Part shown: positions 36,589 to 44,766 of the stretch, piece by piece
Position numbering within the stretch: position 1 is the first letter of the stretch
How the letters are laid out: every line of letters begins with the position of its first letter
Origin: Sphingomonas sabuli
GTDB lineage: Bacteria; Pseudomonadota; Alphaproteobacteria; Sphingomonadales; Sphingomonadaceae
DNA length: 64,000 nucleotides
NCBI RefSeq assembly: GCF_014352855.1
Contig: NZ_CP060697.1
Location: 1,880,001-1,944,000, forward strand
Direction of reading: 5' to 3'
The notes under the pieces: model-generated
The model's database searches: none
What the model was told of the DNA's origin: nothing
What the model saw: only the letters and a program-made list of their open reading frames with translations
Program-made: the position numbers and the translations under genes

Positions 36589-38888
36589 GCCTTCAGTTCC
36601 GCGGCGCGCATTTCGGCTTCGCGCTTGAGGTTGCGGGCAAGCTGCGCCTGGCCGCTGAGATATTGCGGGGGGACGTGGATCCCGCGGTAATCGAGCGCCG
36701 CGGCAGCGCGCAGGGTCCAGAACGGGTCGACCAGGTGCGGCCGCGCCAGCGCGACGAGGTCGGCGCGACCGGCGGCGAGGATCGAATTGGCGTGGTCGGG
36801 TTCGTAAATGTTGCCGACGGCCATCGTCGCGAGCCGTCCTTCGTTGCGCAGGCGGTCGGAGAAAGGGGTCTGGAACATGCGGCCGTACACCGGCTGCGCG
36901 CCGGTCCAGGTCTGGCCCGCCGACACGTCGATCAAATCCGCCCCCTCGGCCCAAAACGCTTCGCCGATGCGCACCGCTTCTTCCGGCGTGATGCCGTCGT
37001 CGCCGGCCCAGTCGGTCGCCGAAATGCGCACCGACATCGGCCTGTCCGACGGCCATGCGGCGCGCATCGCGCGAAACACCTCGAGCGGGAAGCGCAGGCG
37101 GTTTTCGAGGCTGCCGCCATAATCGTCGGTGCGGGTATTCTGCAGCGGGGTGAGGAAGCCCGAAAGCAGATAGCCGTGCGCGGCATGCAGTTCGATCATG
37201 TCGAACTTGGCCGCGACCGCCAGCTCCACCGCGGCGACGAACTGGTCGCGGACCCGGTCCATGTCGTCCCGGGTCATCGGCACCGGCACTTGGTTGTCGG
37301 GGGACCAGGGGACGTCGGACGCGGCCATCACCGGCCAGTTGCCGTCGTCGAGCGGCACGTCATAGCCTTCCCAGCCGACCCGGGTCGAACCCTTGGCGCC
37401 CGAATGGCCCAGTTGCAGGCAGATCTTCGCCTTGCTTCGCGCATGAACGAAATCGACGATCCGCAGCCACTGGCTGCGCTGTTCGTCGTTCCACAGGCCG
37501 GCGCAGCCCGGCGTGATCCGCCCTTCCGGCGACACGCAGGTCATTTCGGTGAACAGCAGCCCCGCGCCGCCCAGCGCGCGTTCGCCGTAATGAACGAAAT
37601 GGAAATCGTTGGGGACTCCGTCGACCGCCGAATACATGGCCATCGGCGACACGACGATGCGGTTTTCGACCGGCATGTCGCGCAGTTTGAACGGCGCGAA
37701 CATCGGCGGCGCGACCTGTCCGGCGGCACCGCCCCAACGGTCCCAGAACCAGCGTTCGACGCCTTCCAGCCAACCGGCGTCGCGCAGGCGCAGGTTTTCA
37801 TGGCTGATACGCTGGCTTCGGGTCAGCAGCGAATAAGCGAATTGCAGCGGTTCGAAGGCGAGGTAGCGGTCCAGCGTTTCGAACCATTCGGTCGAATTGC
37901 GCGCGCTGTTCTGCAGCTTCAGCACTTCGAGATTCCGTTCGCCCTGATATTCGGACAGCGCCCGGTCGCGCGCCACGCCGGGACGGTTGAGCATGTCGGC
38001 CAGCTTGATCGCGTCCTCGAGCGCCAGCTTGGTCCCCGACCCGATCGAGAAATGCGCGGTATGCGCGGCGTCGCCGAGCAGGATCGTGTTGCCGACCGTC
38101 CAGGTGCCGCACTTGATCCGCCGGAAGTTGAGCCAGGCGGCGGGCCCGTCGAGGTGCGTCGCGTTAGAAATCAGCCGGTGGCCGTCGAGATATTTGGCGA
38201 AGATGCGCTCGCACGCGGCGATACTGTCGTCCTGGCTCATCGTGTCGAAGCCGAGGCCGCGCCACACCTCTTCCGAACATTCGACGATGAAGGTCGAGCA
38301 ATCGGGCGCGAAGCGGTAGGCGTGCGCCCAGATCCAGCCGTGCTCGGTTTGCTCGAACGCGAAGGTGAAGGCGTCGAACAGCTTTGACGTGCCGAGCCAA
38401 ACGAACTTGTTGGCGCGCGTGTCGACGTCGACTTCGAACGCATCGCGATGCGCGTCGCGAAAGCGCGAATTGGCGCCGTCGGCGGCGATGACGAGGTCAT
38501 AGTCCTGCCATCTGGGATCCGCCGGATCGCATTCGGCCTCGAAGTTCAGGGTCACGCCCAGATCGCGCGCCCGGGCGGTGAGGATTTCGAGCAGGCGCTT
38601 GCGCCCGATGCCGATGAAGCCGTGGCCGGACGAGGTGACAGTCTGCCCGTGGATATGGACGTCAATGTCGTCCCAATGGGCGAATTCGTCGGCGATGATC
38701 CGCGCCGTCGCGGGATCGTTGGCGGCAAGGTTGTCGACCGTCTGGTCGGAAAAGACCACGCCCCAACCCCAGGTCACGCCCTCCGGATTGCGTTCGAACA
38801 CCGCGATGTCGTGGGACGCGTCGCGAAGCTTCATCGAGATCGCGAAATAGAGGCCGGCCGGTCCGGCGCCGATGCAGGCAATCTTCAT
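36585..38888 (-). CDS. Fused FAD monooxygenase and old-yellow-enzyme reductase (salicylyl-CoA hydroxylase type)
   Basis: 767 residues. N-terminal half (1-385) is an aromatic-ring FAD monooxygenase: [17 protein letters not shown], then WGVVFSD and [18 protein letters not shown]-terminal half (about 390-767) is an NADH-flavin oxidoreductase: [56 protein letters not shown], and [14 protein letters not shown]. This fusion is known as 2-aminobenzoyl-CoA monooxygenase/reductase and salicylyl-CoA 5-hydroxylase, which dearomatise CoA-bound rings. Start 38888 is the only Met directly before the Rossmann motif. No CoA ligase or ring-cleavage gene lies beside it; a thiolase and hydrolase are 1-3 kb further on. 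Ends on shared CTAG with the 48-residue gene. Confidence 0.86.
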   Translation of the reverse strand: MKIACIGAGPAGLYFAISMKLRDASHDIAVFERNPEGVTWGWGVVFSDQTVDNLAANDPATARIIADEFAHWDDIDVHIHGQTVTSSGHGFIGIGRKRLLEILTARARDLGVTLNFEAECDPADPRWQDYDLVIAADGANSRFRDAHRDAFEVDVDTRANKFVWLGTSKLFDAFTFAFEQTEHGWIWAHAYRFAPDCSTFIVECSEEVWRGLGFDTMSQDDSIAACERIFAKYLDGHRLISNATHLDGPAAWLNFRRIKCGTWTVGNTILLGDAAHTAHFSIGSGTKLALEDAIKLADMLNRPGVARDRALSEYQGERNLEVLKLQNSARNSTEWFETLDRYLAFEPLQFAYSLLTRSQRISHENLRLRDAGWLEGVERWFWDRWGGAAGQVAPPMFAPFKLRDMPVENRIVVSPMAMYSAVDGVPNDFHFVHYGERALGGAGLLFTEMTCVSPEGRITPGCAGLWNDEQRSQWLRIVDFVHARSKAKICLQLGHSGAKGSTRVGWEGYDVPLDDGNWPVMAASDVPWSPDNQVPVPMTRDDMDRVRDQFVAAVELAVAAKFDMIELHAAHGYLLSGFLTPLQNTRTDDYGGSLENRLRFPLEVFRAMRAAWPSDRPMSVRISATDWAGDDGITPEEAVRIGEAFWAEGADLIDVSAGQTWTGAQPVYGRMFQTPFSDRLRNEGRLATMAVGNIYEPDHANSILAAGRADLVALARPHLVDPFWTLRAAAALDYRGIHVPPQYLSGQAQLARNLKREAEMRAAELKA

Positions 38889-39074
38889 CGCGCGCGCCGC
38901 CAAAAGTCGCAAAAGTCGCACTCACATACGCGCGCGGGAGCGGCGGTCAGCAACGGTGCACCGAGTCAGGAATAGGGTCGGCAAGATATGGTGTCGGGAG
39001 CATCTCCCGGACATGGCACAACAGGGCCGCTGTAGGACAGCGCGAAGACATCGACCGATCGCCCTCGCGCCCCA

Positions 39075-39719
39075 TCAGCGGCAGTAGGGGCCGTTGGTGC
39101 CCAGGTCGAAATGCAGGTGGTCGCGGTGGTTGGCGTTGGCGTCGGGGCCGAGGCCGATAGCGAAGCGGTTGCACCCGCCGCGGTGCACATCGCGCAGGAA
39201 CGCCTGTTCATGCGCGTCGCCGCCGGACCAGCCGGCAAGAACGGTGAGGCGGCGGCCGTTGGCGAGCTGGAAAGCGCCAATGTCGACGGCGTTGGCGCGG
39301 CCGTGCTCGCTCAATTTCGCGCCGGCCTGGCCGTTGAGCGAACGGCACGAATAGGTGCCCATGCTTTCGATCTTGACGACCTGCGCGCCGAGCCATTTGC
39401 GCGCCGCCGGCTGGACGGTTTCGCGGGTCCAGCGGGCGAATTGGCGGGCGACCGGGCAGGTCATCGCGCCGAGGTTGCTGACCGGCGTCCCGATCTCGAG
39501 CAGCTGGACCGAGCCAAGCGCTGTGCAGCCGCCGCCGAACGCGCGGTCGGGCAAGGGACGGAAGCTGACGCCTTCGCGGCGCAGGTCGGCATGGCACTGC
39601 AAGGTGGATTGCGCGGGCGCGGCGAAGTCGGGGATCGGGGCGCGCGGGGGCGGCAAGGGCCGGCGGTCCCGGGAGCAGCCGGCAAGCGACAGGATCGCAA
39701 CGATCAGCAGCCAACGCAT
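39075..39719 (-). CDS. Extensin-like (VanY-fold) peptidase lipoprotein
   Basis: 214 residues: lipobox in MRWLLIVAILSLAGC, then proline-rich PLPPPRAPIPDF and an Extensin-like C domain. Zn ligand motifs are SEHGRANAVDIGAF (His and Asp) and HRDHLHFDLG (H-x-D-H-x-H), as in D-Ala-D-Ala carboxypeptidase folds. Conserved Cys (QCHADL, GGCTALG, MTCPVARQFARW, YSCRSLNG) form disulfides in this family. Likely trims periplasmic peptidoglycan. Start 39719 is the natural Met of the signal. 186 nt upstream of it, to the flavoprotein start, I see no other gene. Confidence 0.88.
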   Translation of the reverse strand: MRWLLIVAILSLAGCSRDRRPLPPPRAPIPDFAAPAQSTLQCHADLRREGVSFRPLPDRAFGGGCTALGSVQLLEIGTPVSNLGAMTCPVARQFARWTRETVQPAARKWLGAQVVKIESMGTYSCRSLNGQAGAKLSEHGRANAVDIGAFQLANGRRLTVLAGWSGGDAHEQAFLRDVHRGGCNRFAIGLGPDANANHRDHLHFDLGTNGPYCR

Positions 39720-39789
39720 GGGTCAAGATGTGGCGCGGAAGGCGGCGGCCGGTCAACCGCGCGGTCGCGGCCTGCCGGGCCGGGGGACG

Positions 39790-40938
39790 TTAGAGCCGTT
39801 CGACGATGGTGACGTTAGCGATGCCGCCGCCTTCGCACATCGTCTGCAGGCCAAGGCGCTTGCCGTGCCGCCGGAGCGCGTGGACGAGCGTCGCCATCAG
39901 CTTGGCGCCGGATGCTCCGAGCGGGTGGCCAAGCGCGATGGCGCCGCCGTGGACGTTGAGCCGGGCGGGATCGGCGCCGGTCTGTTGCAGCCAGGCGAGC
40001 GGCACCGGCGCGAACGCCTCGTTGACTTCGAACAGGTCGATGTCCTCGATCCGGCGGCCGGACCGTTCGAGCGCGACGCGGGTGGCGCGAATGGGCTCGT
40101 CGAGCATGATCACGGGATCGCCGGCGGTAACGGTGAGATGGTCGATGCGCGCCAGCGGGGTCAGGCCGTGGCGCCGCAGCGCGGCTTCGGACGCGACCAG
40201 CACGGCGGATGCGCCGTCGCAAATCTGGCTGGCATTGCCGGCGGTGATGACGCCGTCGGGGCCGAGCGTCTTCAGGCTCGCGAGCGCTTCGAGCGAGGCG
40301 TCGTCGCGAATGCCCTCGTCGCGGTCGTGGCCGGCCACCGTGACGAATTCATCGGCGAACGCGCCGGCATCGCGGGCGGCGGCGGCCTTGCGGTGGCTGG
40401 CGAGCGCGAAGGCATCGAGCTCCGCCCGGCCAAGACCGTATTTCTGCGCCATCAGCTCGGCGCCGTGAAACTGCGTGAACTGGCTGACGCCATAGCGGTC
40501 CTGCACGCTTTGCGGCCACGGGCCGGAGCCGATGCCGGCCTTCAGCGGCAGGAAGACGGGCGTGCCCATCGGCACCCGGCTCATGCTTTCGACGCCTGCA
40601 GCGACGACCAGATCCTGCGTCCCGCTCATCACCGCCTGCGCCGCGAAATGGATCGATTGCTGCGAACTGCCGCACTGGCGGTCGATGGTCACGGCCGGGA
40701 CGCTGTCGGGCAGGCGCGAGGCCATCACCATGCTGCGGCCGATGTGGCAGCTCTGGTCGCCGATCTGGCTGACACAGCCGGCGATGACGTCGTCGATCGC
40801 CGCCGGGTCGATGCCGGTGCGGTCGACCAGCGCATCGAGCACCGCGGCGCCGAGGTCGGCGGGGTGCACATCCTTCAGCGCGCCGTCGCGGCGGCCGCCC
40901 GCGGTCCGCACGGCGTCGACGATATACGCAGTGCCCAT
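39790..40938 (-). CDS. Thiolase (acetyl-CoA acyltransferase family)
   Basis: 382 residues. Claisen condensation or thiolysis of 3-ketoacyl-CoA. Active site: RQCGSSQQSIHFAAQ (nucleophile Cys about 89), VNEAFAPVPLAWL, GGAIALGHPLGASGAK (His), and MCEGGGIANVT (second Cys about 374). N-terminal MGTAYIVDAVRTAGG and the R-x-P-x-G-x-x-x-G-x loop are degradative-thiolase-like. ATG 40938 overlaps the hydrolase TGA by one base (TGATG), so coupled translation. A similar thiolase with an alpha/beta hydrolase suggests breakdown of an acid or ester feeding acetyl-CoA. No other beta-oxidation gene is present nearby. Confidence 0.9.
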   Translation of the reverse strand: MGTAYIVDAVRTAGGRRDGALKDVHPADLGAAVLDALVDRTGIDPAAIDDVIAGCVSQIGDQSCHIGRSMVMASRLPDSVPAVTIDRQCGSSQQSIHFAAQAVMSGTQDLVVAAGVESMSRVPMGTPVFLPLKAGIGSGPWPQSVQDRYGVSQFTQFHGAELMAQKYGLGRAELDAFALASHRKAAAARDAGAFADEFVTVAGHDRDEGIRDDASLEALASLKTLGPDGVITAGNASQICDGASAVLVASEAALRRHGLTPLARIDHLTVTAGDPVIMLDEPIRATRVALERSGRRIEDIDLFEVNEAFAPVPLAWLQQTGADPARLNVHGGAIALGHPLGASGAKLMATLVHALRRHGKRLGLQTMCEGGGIANVTIVERL

Positions 40939-41711
40939 CAGCGTTCGATCCCGGCAAGGAAGGCGTCGATCCGCGCGTTGAAAGCGGCCGGCCGTTCGAG
41001 GTTGGCAAGGTGGCCGGCGCCGTCGATCAGCGCCAGCGCGGCGTTCGGAATCATCGCCGCCAGTTCCTCGGACAAGGCGGGCGGCGTGATCCGGTCCTCG
41101 GCCCCGCACATCACGAGCGTGGGGACGCGGATGGCGGCGGCGCGATCGCGCTGGTCAGCCAGCCATACGGCGCGGGCGCCGATGCGGTAGGCGGCCGGGT
41201 CGATCGCGGCCATCGTCGTCACCACCTCGTCGCGGATCGCGGGCGAGGCGCCGGGCGCAAGCAGCACGCCGACGCGGGCCTGTGCCAGCGCGGCGAGATC
41301 GGCGCTGGCGGCGACCGAGCGGTCGTGAATGCCCTGTCCGTCGGGGTGGACGGCAAAGGTGTCGGCAAGGATCAGCGAGGCGCAGCGCGAGGGATCGCGC
41401 GCGTGCATCGCGATGGCAACGACGCCGCCCAGCGACAGGCCGCAGACGTGCGCGCGGGCGATGCCGAGCGAGTCCATCGCGGCGAAGATCGCGGCGGCAT
41501 AATCGTCGCGAGTCGCGCCGTCGCGAAGCGCGCTGTCGCCATAGCCGGGATAGTCGAAGGCCACGGCTCGGCGAGCGGCGCCGAAATGCGCGAGCTGCGG
41601 CCGCCACACGGTCTTGTCGGAGCCGACGCCGTGGAGGAAGACGATCGGGACGCCGCCGCTGCCCTGTTCGATCGTGCCGATGGCACCGGCCGCTGTTTCG
41701 ATTGCGCTCAC
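40938..41711 (-). CDS. Alpha/beta hydrolase, 3-oxoadipate enol-lactonase-like
   Basis: 257 residues. VPIVFLHGVGSDKTVWRPQL (oxyanion), AHVCGLSLGGVVAIAMH (nucleophile Ser in GLSLGG), MCGAEDRITPP (acid), and DGAGHLANLERP (His): a complete Ser-Asp-His triad with PcaD-like layout. Precise substrate is unknown; the thiolase downstream, coupled by a 1-nt overlap, makes a lactone or beta-keto ester plausible. Start GTG 41711 gives a normal N-terminus VSAIETAAGAIGT but no good ribosome site; TTG 41747 is the alternative. Could equally be an esterase of other small esters. Confidence 0.85.
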   Translation of the reverse strand: MSAIETAAGAIGTIEQGSGGVPIVFLHGVGSDKTVWRPQLAHFGAARRAVAFDYPGYGDSALRDGATRDDYAAAIFAAMDSLGIARAHVCGLSLGGVVAIAMHARDPSRCASLILADTFAVHPDGQGIHDRSVAASADLAALAQARVGVLLAPGASPAIRDEVVTTMAAIDPAAYRIGARAVWLADQRDRAAAIRVPTLVMCGAEDRITPPALSEELAAMIPNAALALIDGAGHLANLERPAAFNARIDAFLAGIER

Positions 41712-41847
41712 GGCGCGATGGATGTGCGCGCGCGCGGCGCTTGGCAAGGGCGCGGCAAGCTCATGACCGGGCCGTAACGGTTCAGCTACCGCTAACCTCG
41801 CGAACGTAAGATAAGCGATAACGACTCGCCTGTTTCACGAGGGATGT

Positions 41848-42729
41848 ATGCGTAAGATCCTGTTGTCCGTTTTGCTTGCAACTGCCGTTTCCACCCCTGC
41901 GCTGGCGCAGCGTCCGGAACGCGATGTTTCGGACCGTGCCGAGCGCGCCGAACGCCGTGCCGAAGCGCGCGCCGAACGGGTCCGCGAAGAGCGCTCCGAA
42001 CGCCGCGAACAGGTGCGCGAAGCGCCGCCGGTCGTGCGCCCGATGCGCGAGGCGCCGCCGCCGCCGCAGGGTCGCGCCGATCGCGACGGGCCGGCGGTTC
42101 GTCCGCCCGTCGGCGTGCAGGACAATGAGCGCGCGCCGAACGTCAATCGCCGCGGCCGCCCGACGCTGGAGCAGATCGAACGCGTGCGCGAACGCACCGG
42201 CGAATTCCGCGACCGCAACGCCGACCGCGACAGCGTCGCCGCCTGGCGCGAACGCGAACGCAACAACCCGCGCGAACAGGCGGTCAACCGCTGGGACCGC
42301 AACGGCCGGGTGGCGCCGCCGCCGGGCGCGCGTCCCGACCGGCCCGCGCCGCTGCCCGAGACCGCCCATCGCGGCGGCCGCGACCGCGATGCGCGCGACG
42401 GGCGCCGCGACGGCCACCGGCCGCAGTGGCGGCACGACTGGCGCCGCGACCATCGCTACGACTGGCACAGCCACCGGCGGCACAACCGTTCGCGATTCCA
42501 CCTCGGTTTCTATTTCGATCCGTTCGGCTGGGGCTATCAGCGCTACAACGTCGGCTGGCGGTTGTGGCCGAGCTATTACGGCAACCGTTACTGGCTGAAC
42601 GATTCCTACCAGTATCGCCTGCCGCAGGCGCCGTGGCCGTACCGCTGGGTGCGCTATTACGACGACGTCATGCTGGTCGACACGACGACCGGCGATGTGG
42701 TGGACGTAATCTACGACTTCTTCTGGTAA
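41848..42729 (+). CDS. RcnB-like periplasmic protein with Arg-rich region
   Basis: 293 residues. Signal peptide MRKILLSVLLATAVSTPALAQ, then residues about 25-200 of low complexity dominated by Arg, Glu, Pro and Ala with ERAERRAEAR-like runs, and a C-terminal RcnB-type domain YQYRLPQAPWPYRWVRYYDDVMLVD with the W-V-R-Y and LVD...G-x-V-x-D-V pattern. RcnB in E. coli is a periplasmic protein in nickel/cobalt balance; here it may bind polyanions or envelope components through its basic part. GAGGGATG 1-8 nt before ATG 41848 is the ribosome site. A strong terminator follows at 42748. Metal role is inference. Confidence 0.8.
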   Translation: MRKILLSVLLATAVSTPALAQRPERDVSDRAERAERRAEARAERVREERSERREQVREAPPVVRPMREAPPPPQGRADRDGPAVRPPVGVQDNERAPNVNRRGRPTLEQIERVRERTGEFRDRNADRDSVAAWRERERNNPREQAVNRWDRNGRVAPPPGARPDRPAPLPETAHRGGRDRDARDGRRDGHRPQWRHDWRRDHRYDWHSHRRHNRSRFHLGFYFDPFGWGYQRYNVGWRLWPSYYGNRYWLNDSYQYRLPQAPWPYRWVRYYDDVMLVDTTTGDVVDVIYDFFW

Positions 42730-42747
42730 CGGTTGAAGCCTGAAACG

Positions 42748-42782
42748 AAGGGGCGTCGCGCGGCCTGCGCGGCGCCCCTTTT
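42748..42782 (+). terminator. Strong terminator after RcnB-like gene
   Basis: AAGGGGCG (42748-42755) pairs with CGCCCCTT (42773-42780); CGCGC (42757-42761) pairs with GCGCG (42767-42771), a loop GGCCT between, and TTTT follows. About 14 bp. It separates the convergent Lrp gene and may serve both. Confidence 0.85.
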
Positions 42783-42786
42783 CGCG

Positions 42787-43257
42787 TCAGGGACGTTCGG
42801 CCAGGTCGACGAACGGCGCGAACTTCAGCTCGCGCTTGACGAAGCTGGTCTCGTACCGGCGAACGGTCGGGTCGGCGACCAGCACCCGGTCGGCGATGCT
42901 GGTGAATTCTTCCATGTCGCCACAGTCGATCAGCAGCACGATGTCGTGCGGGCCGGCGACCGCGACGGCGAACTGCACCTGCGGCGTGGCGGCAAGCCGC
43001 TGCACCAGCGCGTCGATGCCACGGTGGTCGGCATGTTCGGACAATTGCACCAGCACGATCGCGCGCAGCCGCCGGGCGGTCAGGCGCGGCGACAGCAAGG
43101 CGATGGTGCGCGCGATCCAGCCGTCGCGGCGCAGCCGGCGCAAGCGGCGGGCAATGGCCGACGACGACAAGGCAACGTCGGAAGCCAGCGAATCCGCGGT
43201 GCGCCCGTCGTCGCGCTGGACAAGGTTGAGCAACTTAAGATCGAAGCGATCGAGCAT
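42787..43257 (-). CDS. Lrp/AsnC-family transcriptional regulator
   Basis: 156 residues. LDRFDLKLLNLVQRDDGRTADSLASDVALSSSAIARRLRRLRRDGWI is the N-terminal helix-turn-helix with the SSSAIARRLRRL recognition helix; AIVLVQLSEHADHRGIDALVQRL and AVAVAGPHDIVLLIDCGDMEEFTSI form the RAM ligand domain. These proteins sense amino acids and often self-regulate. A perfect palindrome TGCCAAA-A-TTTGGCA at 43268-43282 lies 11 nt upstream of its start. Start 43257 is the first Met of the domain. Convergent with RcnB, divergent from the S41 peptidase gene 43375, a candidate target. Confidence 0.88.
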   Translation of the reverse strand: MLDRFDLKLLNLVQRDDGRTADSLASDVALSSSAIARRLRRLRRDGWIARTIALLSPRLTARRLRAIVLVQLSEHADHRGIDALVQRLAATPQVQFAVAVAGPHDIVLLIDCGDMEEFTSIADRVLVADPTVRRYETSFVKRELKFAPFVDLAERP

Positions 43258-43267
43258 CCGCGGCTTG

Positions 43268-43282
43268 TGCCAAAATTTGGCA
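43268..43282. promoter_or_regulatory. 15-bp palindrome in the Lrp/S41 gap
   Basis: TGCCAAA (43268-43274), central A (43275), TTTGGCA (43276-43282), perfect inverted repeat. It is 11 nt from the Lrp start codon and 92 nt before the S41 start, a likely autoregulatory operator of the Lrp-type protein. Confidence 0.6.
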
Positions 43283-43374
43283 AGGAGTGCACGGTTTTTG
43301 CGGCCAATTGGCTCCTGCCTGCCGTAGCTTCGTGCCCGAATGCCATGCCCCACTCGTCAAGGGATTGTCCGACG

Positions 43375-44697
43375 ATGCCGTTACGGATCGAAATTGCTTT
43401 GTTCGTCGCCTGCGCCGCCGTCCCGCTCGCCGCGCAGCCCACCGCCACGCCGGTCGCCGCGGCCCGGCCGCTGGCCGCCGGAGCGCCGGCGGAGATCGTT
43501 GCCGAGGTCGTCCGCAACGTCCGCCGCGCCTATGTCCATCCGGACCGCGTCGAGGCGATCGTCAAGCAGTTGGAAACGTCGCTCGCCAGCGGCCGCTATG
43601 CGACCGACAGCCAGTTGGTGCTGTCGGAACGGATGAGCGCCGACCTCAAGGCGTCGAGCGGCAACGACGGCCACATGTACATCAGCTACAAGCCCGACGA
43701 GGCGGCGGCGATGATGCGCCCGCGCGAGGGCAGCGGACCGCCGGGCGGGGCATTCTTCGACGAGGCGATGGTGGCGTCCAACTTCGGCATCACCGAGCTG
43801 AAGGTGTTGCCCGGCAACGTCCGTTACATGAACATTTCGCAGTGGATGTGGAATGAGACGGGCCAGGCCAAGGCGGCGTACGAAGACGCCATGCGCTTCC
43901 TGCGCGCGGGCAATGCGATGGTCATCGACCTGCGCAACAACGGCGGCGGCGCGGCCCAGCCGGTGCAGTTCGTCGCCAGCCATTTCCTCGATCCCGGGGT
44001 GAAGATGATCACCTTCCGCGAGGGGCCGACCGAGGTCGTCGAGGCCAAGAGCGCGGCGGTGCCGGGCGGCCGGATCACCGGCAAGCCGCTGTACGTGCTG
44101 GTCGGCCCGCGCAGCGCTTCGGCGTCCGAGGAGTTCGCGGCGCACGTCAAGAACTTCAAACTGGGCACCCTGGTTGGCGAGACCACCGCGGGGGCCGGCA
44201 ATCCCAATTCCCTGTTCGCCGTGCCCCACGGCTTCGTGCTCAGCCTGTCGACCGGGCTGGCGATCCACGCGGTGACCGGCACGGGGTGGGAAGGCGACGG
44301 CATCGCGCCCGACCGCCGGACGGACCTGGTCAGCGCGCTCGACGTCGCCCACCTGGACGCGCTGAAGACCGCATTGCCGTCCGTAGGACCGGGCCAACGG
44401 CGCAGCATCGAATGGGCGATGGAGGCGCTGTCCGCCGAAACCGCCGCGCCGCCTGCGGCCGCCATGCTGCGCAACTTCGCCGGCCGCTATGACGGCGACC
44501 GCCAGGTCACCGAACGCGGCGGCGCGCTTTATTATCGCCGCGCCGACACGCCCGAACAGTTGCTTGTCCCATTGGGCGGCAACCGCTTCGCCATCGGCGA
44601 GAAATTCGGGCCGCGCGTGGAATTCGACGCGGCGTCGGGCCTGATCTTGTCCAGTCCAACCAGCCCGCCGCGCCCGTTTGCGCGCGTCCCGGCCTAG
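43375..44697 (+). CDS. Exported S41-family serine peptidase (first of tandem pair)
   Basis: 440 residues. Signal MPLRIEIALFVACAAVPLAA, then an S41_N-like helical domain (about 40-115) and S41 core: MVIDLRNNGGGAAQPVQFVASHF, VLVGPRSASASEEFAAHVKNFKLGTLVGE (nucleophile Ser in SASASEEF) and AGAGNPNSLFAVPHGF. S41 is the C-terminal-processing/tricorn-like clan; in periplasmic members a Ser-Lys or tetrad is used. The last part (about 360-440) has an extra domain before DAASGLILSSPTSPPRPFARVPA. AAGGGA is 10 nt before ATG 43375. Next gene is a second S41 on the same strand (69 nt), with its own operator. Substrate unknown. Confidence 0.86.
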   Translation: MPLRIEIALFVACAAVPLAAQPTATPVAAARPLAAGAPAEIVAEVVRNVRRAYVHPDRVEAIVKQLETSLASGRYATDSQLVLSERMSADLKASSGNDGHMYISYKPDEAAAMMRPREGSGPPGGAFFDEAMVASNFGITELKVLPGNVRYMNISQWMWNETGQAKAAYEDAMRFLRAGNAMVIDLRNNGGGAAQPVQFVASHFLDPGVKMITFREGPTEVVEAKSAAVPGGRITGKPLYVLVGPRSASASEEFAAHVKNFKLGTLVGETTAGAGNPNSLFAVPHGFVLSLSTGLAIHAVTGTGWEGDGIAPDRRTDLVSALDVAHLDALKTALPSVGPGQRRSIEWAMEALSAETAAPPAAAMLRNFAGRYDGDRQVTERGGALYYRRADTPEQLLVPLGGNRFAIGEKFGPRVEFDAASGLILSSPTSPPRPFARVPA

Positions 44698-44713
44698 GGC
44701 GTCACATTCCCTA

Positions 44714-44756
44714 TTGACCGGCTAACCGCGTTACTGTATTAGTATAGCAATACAGT
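44714..44756 (+). promoter_or_regulatory. Promoter with overlapping operator before second S41 gene
   Basis: TTGACC (44714-44719) and TATTAG (44737-44742), 17-nt spacer, form a sigma-70-like promoter. ACTGTATT (44733-44740) and AATACAGT (44749-44756) are a perfect 8-bp inverted repeat with an 8-nt spacer, covering the -10 and the start point. A repressor here would block transcription of the S41 gene at 44767. The arms resemble GntR/YtrA-type sites (TGTATTA...AATACA), but no such regulator lies in the window. Confidence 0.72.
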
Positions 44757-44766
44757 GGAGTGTAGG

